This document shows, one piece after another, positions 36,057 through 45,244 of a DNA stretch of 64,000 nt (the first letter of the stretch is position 1; every line of letters starts with the position of its first letter). The notes beneath the pieces are model-generated. The model searched no databases and had not been told where the DNA came from. It was given only the letters and a program-made list of their open reading frames with translations. Both the position numbers and the translations under genes were made by a program. This DNA comes from Acidimicrobiales bacterium (GTDB taxonomy: Bacteria; Actinomycetota; Acidimicrobiia; Acidimicrobiales; Acidimicrobilacustridaceae), in NCBI GenBank assembly GCA_018401565.1, contig JAGYKS010000028.1, forward strand, positions 275,289 through 339,288, given 5' to 3'.

Positions 36057-36779
36057 GTGATGGATCCTGACCACCCGCCCTGCCAGTGCCGCCGCCGGGC
36101 TTGACCTCGTATCGCAGTGGGATCCCACACGACCCTCTGCTGCCGGATTCGGCTGCAGTGGCTGCCGCCGCTGCCGCTGCCGGGGCCCAAGAGATCACCA
36201 TCGCCGCCCACCCCGCCACACAGGCCAGCGACGCTGCCGCCGCCACTGCTGGTTTCGACGTCACCCGGGAGATGCTGCAGCTTCGTCGTGCACTTCCGGT
36301 CAGATGCTGATCCGCCGTCGGTTGCCGTGCGGGCGTTTCGACCCGGCCACGACGACCAACGGTGGCTGGAAGTGAATCGCCGGGCATTCGCATGGCATCC
36401 CGACCAGGGTTCGTGGACCGCCACAGACCTGGCCAGACACATGGCCGAGCCGTGGTTTGACCCCGGGGGTTTCCTGGTTCACGACGATGAGTTGACTGGG
36501 GACCTTGATGCCTTTTGCTGGACAAAGGTCCACCCCGCCACTGACCTCGGTCCGCCCATGGGGGAGATCTTCGTCATCGCCGTGGATCCCGATGCCCACG
36601 GCCGAGGGCTGGGCAAGGCCATGACGGTGGCCGGCCTCAACCACCTGCACAGCCAGGGACTGACCGCAGCGATGCTGTTTGTGGAAAGCGACAACCACAC
36701 CGGCCGGTCCCTGTACGCAGCGCTCGGCTTCGGTGAACACGAACGTCATCGCTGGTACCGACGGTCACTTGTGGACTGA
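36057..36779 (+). CDS. mshD: Mycothiol acetyltransferase, shortened
   Basis: It acetylates Cys-GlcN-Ins, the last step in mycothiol synthesis. The C-terminal GNAT domain is complete: VNRRAFAWHPDQGSWTATDLA, EPWFDPGGFLVHDD, FCWTKVHPATD, the AcCoA loop VIAVDPDAHGRGLGKAM, and MLFVESDNHTGRSLYAALGF. The region before it is only about 80 residues, ending TREMLQLRRALPV, which matches the end of the N-terminal GNAT domain of MshD. Two single-base errors (near 36085 and 36300) are needed to join it. With the promoter at 36045 there is no room for the missing N-terminal part. Confidence 0.85.
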
Positions 36780-36796
36780 CAGGACACCGTCAGTTT

Positions 36797-36878
36797 GTGG
36801 GTGACCGGCGTGGGTGACCGGCGTGTGTGCTGGCGGGCTGCGTGCGCCGGCGACGGTAACGGTGACGGTGACGGTGGC
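36797..36878. repeat. two 13-bp and four 6-bp tandem units
   Basis: Two copies of GTGGGTGACCGGC (36797-36822), then GGTAAC-GGTGAC-GGTGAC-GGTGGC (36855-36878), filling the convergent spacer between mshD and the VIT-type gene. Confidence 0.75.
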
Positions 36879-36883
36879 GGGAA

Positions 36884-37676
36884 CTAACCGGTCTGCACTC
36901 CCACCATGCTGCCCACGGCGTAGGTCACTGCTGCGGCCACCGTTGCAATCAGCATCTGGCGACCCGCCGACTTCCACATCGAACGTCCCGTGAAGCTGGC
37001 CAGGGCCACGCCGACGGCTCCGGCAGCCACCATCGACAGCAGCAGCGACACCACCACCGCCGTTGTGCCGTCGGTGAAGAACCACGGCAAGAAGTGGCAC
37101 CAGGGCCCCGACACAAAAGGACAGGAACGATCCCACCGAGGCGCCCACCGGCGACCCGAGTGCGTCGGGGGCCACACCCAGTTCCTCGCGTGCGTGCACC
37201 TCCAGTGCCTGCTCCGGTGACGACATCAGCTGGGTCGCCACCTCGACGGCGGTGCTCTCGGACAACCCACGATTGCGGTACAGCTGGACAAGTTCAGCAA
37301 GTTCGGTCTCGGGATTGTGTTCGATCTCAAGACGCTCGAGCTCGAGTTCCCGCTCGAACAGTTCCTGCTGGGCACGCATCGACACGTACTCACCGGCGGC
37401 CATGGACACCGCCCCGGCGATGAGCCCGGCGATTCCCGCCAGCCGCACGAACGACGCGTCCACGTTGGCGCCAGCCACGCCCAAGATGAGCGACGCGTTG
37501 GACACCAGGCCATCACTGACCCCGAACACGCTGGCGCGGGCGACGCCGCCCTGCACGTCACGATGTCGGTGCGAGCGGGTGAGGTTCATGCCCCCGGCCT
37601 TGTTGGCCGGAATGTGGAGCAGGCCGGAATCCACTGGCCGCTTCACATCGCTGGAGGCAACCCCGGGTTCGTCCAC
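36884..37676 (-). CDS. VIT1/CCC1-family metal transporter
   Basis: The family pattern is present: ARASVFGVSDGLVSNASLILGVAGA (first helix with the Gly-Asp-Gly site), AGLIAGAVSMAAGEYVSMRAQQE (second helix with the Glu-Tyr-Ser motif), then a Glu-rich cytosolic segment (ELFERELELERLEIEHNPETELAEL) that binds metal. C-terminal helices follow (VVVSLLLSMVAAGAVGVALA, LIATVAAAVTYAVG). Likely Fe2+/Mn2+ export. One extra T near 37090 breaks the frame; removing it gives VPLLPWFFTDGTTAVVVS. The GTG at 37676 has TACCGT 6 bp before it. Confidence 0.88.
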
Positions 37677-37682
37677 TCCCCC

Positions 37683-37688
37683 ACGGTA
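37683..37688 (-). promoter_or_regulatory. -10 box (TACCGT) of the VIT-type gene, leaderless
   Basis: TACCGT ends 6 bp before GTG 37676. A plus-strand TAGCCT (37687-37692) overlaps it and may serve rlmN. Confidence 0.45.
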
Positions 37689-37773
37689 GCCTCACCTCAT
37701 CGCTACTTCCGAGCCAAACAGCCATCAGGATCGCTCCAGCGATGATGCGTCGACGGCGTCCACCAACAACCCG

Positions 37774-38799
37774 GTGAGCCTGTACGACCTCGACCGCGCC
37801 GCTCTTGCTGCAGCTCTGGTCGGCCAGCCCCGCTACCGCTGCGATCAGGTCTGGGACGGCCTGTATCGCCGCGCCGCTCCGCTTGACCAACTCACCGATC
37901 TCCCCGCGGCCATGCGCGACGCCCTCTCCGCTGCCCATCCCGGTGCGCTGACCCAGGCGGCACGGTCCACCGCGGATGGCGGCAACACGGTGAAGTGGCT
38001 GTGGTCACTGCACGACGGCGAACGCATCGAGACGGTCCTCATGCACTACCCGCGTCGCACCACCGTGTGTGTCAGCACCCAGGCAGGCTGCGCCATGGCC
38101 TGCGACTTCTGCGCCACCGGCCAGGCCGGCTTCGCCCGGAACCTCACCGCCGGCGAGATCCTCGAGCAGGTGGTGCAGGCCCGACAGTCTGCCCATCCCC
38201 GACGGGTGGACAACGTGGTGTTCATGGGGATGGGTGAGCCGATGGCCAACTTCGACCGAACCTGGCAAGCCGTGGAGCGCCTCACCGCCGACATGGGACT
38301 GTCGGCACGATCGCTCACCATTTCCACGGTGGGCCTCACTCCGGGCATCCGACGCATGGCCGAACTCGAGTTGCCGGTGAATCTTGCCGTGTCGCTGCAT
38401 GCCGCCAACGATGAGCTTCGGACCAGGCTGGTGCCGATCAACCGTCGGTACCCGATCGCCGACCTCATGGACGCATGCGCCCACTACGTCCGCAGCCGCC
38501 GGCGACGCCTCTCGTTCGAATGGGCCCTGATCGACGGGGTCAACGACCGGGGAGACGACGCCCAGGAACTGGCCGCCCTGTGCGCACCGTTGCGGGCACA
38601 TGTGAACCTGATCCCGCTCAACCCCACCGGTGGTTTCATGACCCGCGGCTCACCACCGCAGCGGGTCCAGGCGTTCGCCGAGCACCTTCGGCAACTGGGG
38701 GTGAACGCCACGGTGCGGGCCAATCGGGGATCTGACATCGATGCCGCATGTGGCCAACTCAGCGCCGCAACCCCGATGGCGCCTCCGACCCGCCGCTGA
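37774..38799 (+). CDS. rlmN: 23S rRNA (adenine-C2)-methyltransferase RlmN
   Basis: A radical-SAM dual-specificity enzyme that methylates A2503 of 23S rRNA and A37 of some tRNAs. The CxxxCxxC cluster is in QAGCAMACDFCATGQAGF; HYPRRTTVCVSTQ, VVFMGMGEPMANFD, ISTVGLTPGIRRMA, LAVSLHAANDELR, YALIDGVN-type WALIDGVNDRGDDA and VNLIPLNP follow; the methyl-carrier Cys is in ATVRANRGSDIDAACGQL. 341 aa from GTG 37774. The frame also reads on upstream for about 25 codons without an ATG/GTG. Confidence 0.96.
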   Translation: MSLYDLDRAALAAALVGQPRYRCDQVWDGLYRRAAPLDQLTDLPAAMRDALSAAHPGALTQAARSTADGGNTVKWLWSLHDGERIETVLMHYPRRTTVCVSTQAGCAMACDFCATGQAGFARNLTAGEILEQVVQARQSAHPRRVDNVVFMGMGEPMANFDRTWQAVERLTADMGLSARSLTISTVGLTPGIRRMAELELPVNLAVSLHAANDELRTRLVPINRRYPIADLMDACAHYVRSRRRRLSFEWALIDGVNDRGDDAQELAALCAPLRAHVNLIPLNPTGGFMTRGSPPQRVQAFAEHLRQLGVNATVRANRGSDIDAACGQLSAATPMAPPTRR

Positions 38800-38807
38800 C
38801 GGACTGC

Positions 38808-39773
38808 TCAAGGGGTCCGAACCAGGACAGTGCGACCCGCAGTGGTTCGAATGGCGTCGGTGAGCACCTCGCCCACCTCCACATGGGCCCGTGGCCACAC
38901 CACACATCTGGTGATGGCGCCCCGCACCGTGGCCGTTGGGGCCACCGATGACACCCCGGCAGTGGCGGCGAGGTTTGCCCGCAGGTAGTCGGCCGGGGAT
39001 CCGCAATCGACGAAGCCAGCTTCACTGGTGACCACCTCGAGATTCCCTGATCTGGCGTGACCGGCCCAGCAATGCTCGTACAGGCCCGACGGGGTGTCGG
39101 GCAGGGTCAGCACATCCGCCCAGGGCACCAGCGCACCAGCCACTTTGGCAGCAGGTCCGAACGAGTCACCGACCACCAGCACCCGGGGAGTGATGCCGTC
39201 CCACCCCGCGACCAGCGATGCCAACGACGCGCTGGTCCAGGTGTCGGCGTTCAACGCCAGGACTCCCCGGCCGTCCAGCCACGGCCGAATGTTGGCAATG
39301 GCCCCGGCGGTGCCCAAGGCCCGCTCCCGCTCGTGCGACACCCAAAGTCGACGTTGCACCCGGACGGGAACGTCGACGGCAGGCGGATCGACAGCAGGCG
39401 CACCGACGCTGGCGCTGGATTGCCCCAGAACACCGGCCAGTGCCCATCGGCGGTCAGCCCCCGACACGGCGGTCGATGACGGCTGAAGGTGGCTGATGAT
39501 GTCGAGGGCTCGATGGTGCACATTGACCACCACGTCGGCGATCTCATCCAATCCCTCGTCCAATCCCGACTCGTCGAGACGCTGCAACGCAAGGTCCAGC
39601 AATGGTTGCCCACCCACCGGGCACAAGGGCTTGGGCAACTCAAACGTGAGCGGCGCCAGCCGCGACCCGCTTCCGGCGGCCAGGACCAGCGCCACCACGT
39701 CGCCGGGATGGCGGGACCGGTGTCGCTGGCCCGTGGCGAAATCTCCGCCAGTGTTGCCCCAAATCGTCGTCAC
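38808..39773 (-). CDS. Sugar-phosphate nucleotidyltransferase (NTP_transferase)
   Basis: VVALVLAAGSGSRLAPLTFELPKPLCPVGGQPLLDLAL is the classic nucleotide-binding and Lys signature of NDP-sugar pyrophosphorylases. ALGTAGAIANIRPWLDG and VLALNADTW (metal-binding Asp) follow, and VDCGSPADYLRANLAA closes the fold. It should activate a sugar-1-phosphate, probably mannose- or glucose-1-phosphate, for glycan synthesis; which one is not visible. A variable insert (SSASVGAPAVDPPAVDVPV) interrupts the core. GTG start. Convergent with rlmN, 8 bp between stops. Confidence 0.86.
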   Translation of the reverse strand: MTTIWGNTGGDFATGQRHRSRHPGDVVALVLAAGSGSRLAPLTFELPKPLCPVGGQPLLDLALQRLDESGLDEGLDEIADVVVNVHHRALDIISHLQPSSTAVSGADRRWALAGVLGQSSASVGAPAVDPPAVDVPVRVQRRLWVSHERERALGTAGAIANIRPWLDGRGVLALNADTWTSASLASLVAGWDGITPRVLVVGDSFGPAAKVAGALVPWADVLTLPDTPSGLYEHCWAGHARSGNLEVVTSEAGFVDCGSPADYLRANLAATAGVSSVAPTATVRGAITRCVVWPRAHVEVGEVLTDAIRTTAGRTVLVRTP

Positions 39774-39786
39774 AGTGCCACACTGT
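39772..39786. promoter_or_regulatory. Inverted repeat ACAGTG-CCA-CACTGT
   Basis: A perfect 6-bp inverted repeat with a 3-bp spacer in the 18-bp gap between two divergent starts (39773 on minus, 39792 on plus). It overlaps the GTG of the nucleotidyltransferase. Any protein bound here would block both genes. Confidence 0.4.
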
Positions 39787-39791
39787 CAGGT

Positions 39792-40172
39792 GTGAAGACA
39801 CGACGCTTCGTCAACCCATCGCAGCCCCAGACGTTGTACATCGCCACCATGCTGCTGTATCTGAACGCCGCCTTCGGTCTGCTGTTTGGCAGTAGCCCGC
39901 TGTTCTTCTTCGGCTTTCTGCCCGGATTGGCGCTGACAATAGGCAAGGGGGTGGCCGCCTACGGCATCGCCAACGAGAAGCGTTGGGCCTATTTCCTGGG
40001 TGTCGCCACTGCGGGCCTGACCCTGGTTCCGTTCGCCAGCTACATGGTCAGCAACGGGCTCGGCTCGATTTTCCAGCTGTCGCTGTTGTTCTCACTGGTG
40101 TTCCCGCTTGCGCTGTTCATCTTGCTGGTGCATCCGATGAGCAGGCAGTACCAACGCATCTGGTTCAGCTGA
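39792..40172 (+). CDS. Four-helix membrane protein of unknown function
   Basis: 126 residues from GTG 39792 (KTRRFVNPSQPQTLYIATMLLYLNA). Four hydrophobic segments: IATMLLYLNAAFGLLFG, FFFGFLPGLALTIGKGVAAYGIA, WAYFLGVATAGLTLVPFASYMV and IFQLSLLFSLVFPLALFILLV, ending in a basic-aromatic tail. No catalytic motif; resembles small actinobacterial membrane proteins of the YCII/DoxX-like size class, but no family is claimed. Followed 8 bp later by the TAP-like hydrolase. Confidence 0.75.
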   Translation: MKTRRFVNPSQPQTLYIATMLLYLNAAFGLLFGSSPLFFFGFLPGLALTIGKGVAAYGIANEKRWAYFLGVATAGLTLVPFASYMVSNGLGSIFQLSLLFSLVFPLALFILLVHPMSRQYQRIWFS

Positions 40173-40180
40173 GGTTGGCG

Positions 40181-41594
40181 GTGTCGACACCGCCACGAGC
40201 TCACCGACGGTGGTCGGTGCGAGTTGTCGGACTCGTCGTTGGTGCCACGCTTGTTGTGGTCGCCACCGCATGTTCAGCCGGCCCAGGTGATACCCCAGCA
40301 GCCGTTCCCACCGTTCCCACCGTTCCCCCGGCGGTCGCTTCGTGGACCCCCTGCGGTGAGGGTCTGGAGTGCACCTCACTGACCGTGCCGGCCGACTGGA
40401 CCAGTCCCGACGGGGCCACCATCGACCTGGCCGTGATTCGCCGACCCGCACGAGGGCCAAGCCTCGGACCGCTGTTGGTGAACCCCGGTGGACCCGGCGC
40501 CTCGGGCGTCGGGTGGTTACGCGAAACGACAATGTTCGACGAGTTGAACACCAGCTTCGACATCGTGTCGTGGGATCCGCGCGGTGTGGGAGACAGCACC
40601 CGTCTGGACTGTGGTGGGGTCGGTGGACCCGATGGAGCCGAAGTTCACCAGGCCAGCCCCATCGGACCTGATGCCGCCACGAATCTGGCGCTGGTGGCCG
40701 AGATGGCACAGTCGTGCGCCCTGGGTTCACCCGAACTGGTCGCCAACCTCGGCACCGACCAGACCGTCGGCGACATGGAGGCCATCCGACTGGCCATGGA
40801 TGCCCCCCAGATCAGCTACCTCGGATTTTCCTACGGCACCTACCTGGGACTTTCGTACGCCGAGAGATTCGGCCCGCAGGTACGCGCCATGGTCCTTGAC
40901 GGCGTGGTTGACCCCGCCCTCGACCTGCAGCAATTGCTTGCCGCACAGCTTGAGGGCATGGAACCGTTGCTTGACGCCATCGCCTCGACTCCCGCAGGCG
41001 GCAACCTGTTCGATGCGGCTGCCCAGACCGAGGGGTCGACCCCGCCGTGCTGTCGTTCGCTGCCATCGCCGCTTCCTACGACCCTTCATCGCACCAGCGT
41101 CTGCGCCAGGCGCTGGTCGACGCCGTCGCAGGCGACAGCGCAGGGCTCCGGTCGCTGGCAGACGGGTACTGGTCGGCAGCCTCGTTCACCGCCTATCTGG
41201 GAACCCTGTGCGCAGACGTGAACCGACCGAGCGATGCCGCCGGCTACCAGGACATGGCCGATGCACTGACCGCTATTGCCCCACGGCTCCGGACCCGCCG
41301 TGGCCGGGGAAGTGGCCGGGTGCGCGTGGTGGCCAGGACCACCGGGCACCTCCGACCCGGCCGCCGCTGGGGTCGGTGCTCCCCCGATCCTGGTGGTTGG
41401 CGCAACCGGCGACCTCGCCACTCCCCTGGCCCTCGCCGAGTCGGTGGATGCGGCGTTGGGGACCAGTGTGTTGGTGGTGCACGAATCGGGATCGCACACG
41501 TCATATGGCAGGAGCACCTGCGTTGACGCATGCGGTCACCAACTACCTGGTGTCGCTGACCCTGCCCGCCGACCCCACCGTGTGCCCCAACTGA
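40181..41594 (+). CDS. TAP-like alpha/beta hydrolase lipoprotein (tripeptidyl aminopeptidase type)
   Basis: GTG 40181 starts a lipoprotein signal (VVGLVVGATLVVVATAC). The peptidase S33 core follows: CTSLTVPADW, LLVNPGGPGASGVGWL (oxyanion), FDIVSWDPRGVGDST, and the nucleophile in GFSYGTYLG. The TAP-like C-terminal domain gives PILVVGATGDLATPLALAE (Asp) and SGSHTSYG (His), ending NYLVSLTLPADPTVCPN. Three single-base frame changes (near 41035, 41285 and 41508) split it. It is probably an exported aminopeptidase or esterase. The VPTVPTVPP linker is encoded by 9-bp repeats. Confidence 0.85.
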
Positions 41595-41649
41595 GGGCCG
41601 CCACCAGCGGCACGCCCGCCGACCGGTCGCCTGCCTGCACCCCGGCCGA

Positions 41650-41655
41650 TAAGGT
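41650..41655 (+). promoter_or_regulatory. -10 box (TAAGGT) of the acyl-CoA ligase, leaderless
   Basis: TAAGGT ends 6 bp before ATG 41662. Confidence 0.5.
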
Positions 41656-41661
41656 CAGTGC

Positions 41662-43354
41662 ATGGCACCGCACAGGGTTGCCACCGACCGTGTGGAATTG
41701 GGGGCAGACGTGGAGTTCAACCTTGGCACCGTGAATGAGGCAGTGGCCGCCGCCGTGCCCGACCGGGAGGCTGTGGTGTGGCGTGACCGACGCTTCACCT
41801 TCGCCCAGCTGGCCGAGCGTTCGCGTCGTCTGGCCAACGTGCTGATCGATCACCGATTCACCGTTCATGCCGAGCGCTCCGAGCTGGCGGGATGGGAGTC
41901 GGGGCAAGACCATCTCGGTCTGTACCTGCACAACGGCAACGAATACCTCGAGGGCATGCTGGGCGCCTACAAGGCCCGGGTGGCGCCGTTCAACGTGAAC
42001 TACCGGTACGTCGAAGAAGAACTCGTGTACCTGCTCAACGACGCCAGAGCCAAGGGGCTCGTCTACCACTCCTGCTTTGCCCCCCGCGTGGCTGCGGTGG
42101 CGGCTCAGGTCCCCACGCTGGAACTGCTGTTGCAGGTGGACGACGGGTCGGGCGAACCATTGCTGCATGGGGCGCTCGATTACGAACAGGCTCTGGCTGA
42201 TGCCGACGACGCCATGCCCACCGAGCCGTCGCCCGATGACCTCTACATCCTCTACACCGGTGGCACCACCGGGATGCCCAAGGGCGTGCTGTGGCGTCAG
42301 GCCGACATTTTTTGTGCATCGCTGGGTGGTCGCAACGGCGTCGAGGAGTGGACGGACCTCGACGAGATCGCGGCTGCTGCGGCTCAACGGTGGCCTCAAA
42401 TCCCTTCCGGCCGCCCCATTCATGCACGGGGCAGCGCACTGGCTGGCGTTCAACGCCCTCAACGGTGGCAACGCCGTGGTCATCCCGTCCAACTCCTCCA
42501 CCCTCGACGCTGCCGACGTGTGGTCCACCGTGGAGACCGAGAAGGTCAACATCGCCCTCATCGTGGGAGACGCATTCGGTCGTCCCCTGCTCGACGAACT
42601 CGACCGCACCGACTACGACCTGTCGTCGCTGTTTTTACTGGTGAGCGGTGGGGCCGCCCTGGGTGCGCCGGTCAAGGACCAGTTCCTGGCCAAGCTCCCC
42701 CACATGGCCGTCATGGACGGGCTGGGGTCGTCAGAGACAGGAACCCAGGCCCGCCAGACGGTGGCCGCCGGGCAACCTGCCACCACCGGCACGTTCACCC
42801 CCGAACCGGGGATGTACATCGTCGACGAGAACGTCACCACCATCCTCGAGGGCCCGGGCACGCCGCTGGGGTGGCTGGCCCAGGGTGGCAGGGTTCCGCT
42901 GGGCTACCTCGGCGATGCCGACAAGACGGCGCGCACGTTCCCGGTCATCGACGGCATCCGACTGGCGGTTCCCGGGGACCGGGCCCGTATCGATGACGAC
43001 GGCCTGCTGGAGCTTCACGGTCGTGACTCGGTCACGATCAATTCCGGTGGCGAGAAGATCTTCGCCGAGGAAGTTGAACGGGCCCTGGCCCACCATCCGT
43101 CGGTGTACGACGTGGTGGTGGCCGGTCGACCCAGTGAGCGATGGGGTTCAGAGGTCGTGGCCGTGGTGCAGCTGCGCCCGGGATTCGACGCATCGATCGC
43201 CGATCTTCTCGACGAGTGCGGCAAGCACGTTGCCCGCTACAAGCTGCCCAAGGACATCGTGTTCGTGGACAACGTCATGCGGTCACCAGCTGGCAAGGCC
43301 GACTACCGCTGGGCCCGCCAGGTGGCCGAGTTGCGCACCGACCCCGGAACGTGA
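41662..43354 (+). CDS. Acyl-CoA synthetase (FadD-type, AMP-binding)
   Basis: An ANL-family ligase: P-loop YILYTGGTTGMPKGVLWRQ, the acyl pocket region APFMHGAAHWLAFNALNGG, LVSGGAALGAPVKDQFLAKLP, MDGLGSSETGTQ, then LGYLGDADKTARTFPVIDG, VPGDRARIDDDGLLELHGRDSVTINSGGEKIFAEEVE (hinge Asp/Arg) and the C-terminal lysine in MRSPAGKADYRWA. One frame change near 42395 (AAAQR/LNGGLKSLP). About 563 aa. This is the mycobacterial FadD subclass that ends in KADY; a fatty or steroid-derived acid is the likely substrate. Confidence 0.9.
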
Positions 43355-43407
43355 CCACACGGGCCTGACCACACGAGCCTGATCACACGGGCCTGATGAC
43401 ACGGGCC
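43352..43407. repeat. four 14-bp tandem units (TGACCACACGGGCC type)
   Basis: Four near-identical 14-mers; the first contains the stop codon of the acyl-CoA ligase gene. Confidence 0.85.
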
Positions 43408-43434
43408 TGACCGCATCTGTCACCAGCGGTCAGG
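43406..43434. terminator. Hairpin between convergent genes
   Basis: CCTGACCGC and GCGGTCAGG form a 9-bp stem with an 11-nt loop, between the ends of the acyl-CoA ligase and the lipoprotein gene. No T-run; probably a bidirectional terminator. Confidence 0.45.
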
Positions 43435-43439
43435 GCCCG

Positions 43440-43883
43440 TCACCAGCTGGCGCCCGGGCATTGGGGCCGGGCCCAGTCCTTGAGTCGTCCCAGCGCATCG
43501 AGGGCCTCGGGCGACTGCACCGGTACCGCCTCCATGTCACCAGCCACGTAGCGAATGGCCGTGGCGTACAGGTCAGCCAGCGACATGCGCAGGACAGCGA
43601 TGTCGGCGTCCACATCCGGTGGAGCCTCAGCGGCCACCGTGGTCAGGGCATCGTTGAACGTGACCTGCAAGGCACCGGCAAAGTCGGCCAGCTCCTCGGG
43701 ATCGCCGAGCACCCGCTCAGGCGCCGACGTGGACCACACCGCCAGCGCCTCGTCCATGGCCGAGCACATCGCAGGCACCGGCGCAGCCTGCTGCTCGTCG
43801 CTGGAACCGCCGCACGCTGTGACGGTCAGTGCCACCACAGCCGCTGCAGCCATCATGGCCACGCGTAGCGACCGCGAAACCAT
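43440..43883 (-). CDS. Small lipoprotein of unknown function
   Basis: The ATG at 43883 gives MVSRSLRVAMMAAAAVVALTVTACGG, a lipoprotein signal with Cys24, followed by a mostly helical 120-residue domain (MCSAMDEALAVWS, ELADFAGALQVTFNDALTTVAAEAPPDVDADIAVLRMSLADLYATAIRYVAG). No enzyme motif. The frame is open to 43913, where it meets the end of the acyl-CoA dehydrogenase gene. About 147 aa. Confidence 0.75.
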   Translation of the reverse strand: MVSRSLRVAMMAAAAVVALTVTACGGSSDEQQAAPVPAMCSAMDEALAVWSTSAPERVLGDPEELADFAGALQVTFNDALTTVAAEAPPDVDADIAVLRMSLADLYATAIRYVAGDMEAVPVQSPEALDALGRLKDWARPQCPGASW

Positions 43884-43912
43884 CGCCCTGGGGGCGTTTC
43901 CCGCCACCGCCA

Positions 43913-45139
43913 CTAGAGGGGAAGGTTGCCGGTGGCGGCCTTGGTGGTGCCATGGTCGGAATAGGCAGCGATGGTGCGCTGGGCGATGCGCATCATGTGG
44001 ATCTCGTCGGCGCCGTCGGCGAACCGGGCCCAGCGGGCCTGGGTCATCATGCCGGCCAGTGGAGTGTCGGTGGAGTAGCCAAGTGCGCCGTGCACCTGGA
44101 TGGATCGGTCAATGGTGCGCCACAGGGTGTTGGCCACGAAGTGCTTTGCCATCGACACCTCACTTTTGAAGTCCAGTCCGGCGTCAATGAGATAGGCGGC
44201 GTGCAACACCATGAGCTTGCACTGGTAGAGCTCCATGGCCGAGTCGGCGATCATCCACTGAATGCCCTGCTTTTCGGCCAGCAGCGAACCATGGCTGAAC
44301 CGGTTGAGCGACCGATCCACCATCATGTCCAGCGCCACCTCGGCCTGCCCGATCCAGCGCATGCAGTGCGCCAGGCGAGCCGGACCCAGCCGGGCCTGAC
44401 CAAGCAGGTGCCCCTGTCCCCTGCCGCCGAGCATCTTGTCCTTGTGCACCCGCAGGTCGGTGATCTGGATCTCACAGTGGTTGTGGCCACCTGACATCGT
44501 CTCCACGTCCCGCACGATCTCCCATCCCTCAGACGGGATGTCGACCAAAAACGCCGAGTTGGCTGCCTGGGGCAGGTCGGGATCGTCCTCGGTGCGGGCG
44601 ATGAGAATGGCGAACTGGGCTCCACTGGCACCGGAGATGAACCACTTGTGGCCGTTGATCACCCATTCGTCGCCGTCGGGATAGGCGTGGGTGCGGATCA
44701 AGGTGGGGTCAGACCCGGCCACCTCGGGTTCGGTCATGGCGAAGCACGAACGCTTGGTTCCCTCGCACAACGGCCGCAGGTAGTCCTCTTTTTGGGCGTC
44801 GCAGGCCCAGTGCAGCAACGTGTGCATGTTGCCCTCGTCGGGGGCCTGGGCATTGAGGATGAACGAACCCAGACGGGTCTTGCCGGCCTCGGCCGAGACC
44901 GCCGCCATCTGGACGTGGGTCAGCCCCATCCCTCCCCATTCCTCAGGCATGTGGGGCAGCCACAAGCCCTGCTCGTGGGCAAGCTTGCGCAGTTCCACGA
45001 TGCCGCGCACCAAGTCACCGCGGTCCCAGTCGTTCGCAGCCAGGCGAACCTCGAGGGGTCGGACGTGGTCGTCGAGAAAGGCGCGCACGCGATCACGCAC
45101 TTCGTCGATCTCGGGCGGGAAGGTGAAGTCGATCGCCAT
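43913..45139 (-). CDS. Acyl-CoA dehydrogenase
   Basis: 408 residues from ATG 45139 (MAIDFTFPPEIDEVRDRVRAFL). FAD and substrate motifs: CFAMTEPEVAGSDPTLI, EWVINGHKWFISGASGAQFAILIART, LGPARLAHCMRWIGQAEVALDMM, VHGALGYSTDTPLAGMMTQARWARFADGADEIHMMRIAQ. This is the ACAD11/FadE-like group; the catalytic base position sits in the DGADEIH region. It likely acts on the acyl-CoA made by a ligase such as the one upstream on the other strand. Frame intact; the upstream extension to 45991 is shadow of menG. Confidence 0.93.
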   Translation of the reverse strand: MAIDFTFPPEIDEVRDRVRAFLDDHVRPLEVRLAANDWDRGDLVRGIVELRKLAHEQGLWLPHMPEEWGGMGLTHVQMAAVSAEAGKTRLGSFILNAQAPDEGNMHTLLHWACDAQKEDYLRPLCEGTKRSCFAMTEPEVAGSDPTLIRTHAYPDGDEWVINGHKWFISGASGAQFAILIARTEDDPDLPQAANSAFLVDIPSEGWEIVRDVETMSGGHNHCEIQITDLRVHKDKMLGGRGQGHLLGQARLGPARLAHCMRWIGQAEVALDMMVDRSLNRFSHGSLLAEKQGIQWMIADSAMELYQCKLMVLHAAYLIDAGLDFKSEVSMAKHFVANTLWRTIDRSIQVHGALGYSTDTPLAGMMTQARWARFADGADEIHMMRIAQRTIAAYSDHGTTKAATGNLPL

Positions 45140-45231
45140 GACGGTGAGTCTTGCAGACAGCGTCCCAACGGTGCCTGCTTGGACCCGGACCACACGGCAT
45201 CGCCGATCATGGCCGCAACGACAGCGCGCCG

Positions 45232-45237
45232 TAGGCT
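45232..45237 (+). promoter_or_regulatory. -10 box (TAGGCT) of menG-menF
   Basis: TAGGCT ends 7 bp before ATG 45245; the spacer also reads GCAGGAG, so a Shine-Dalgarno could work if transcription begins further up. Confidence 0.45.
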
Positions 45238-45244
45238 GCAGGAG

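Noticed and set aside
36117..36779. Start of mshD at 36117 in the long frame
   Set aside because: The first 60 residues there (GSHTTLCCRIRLQW...) match nothing, while the overlapping frame gives the conserved MshD linker TREMLQLRRALPV.
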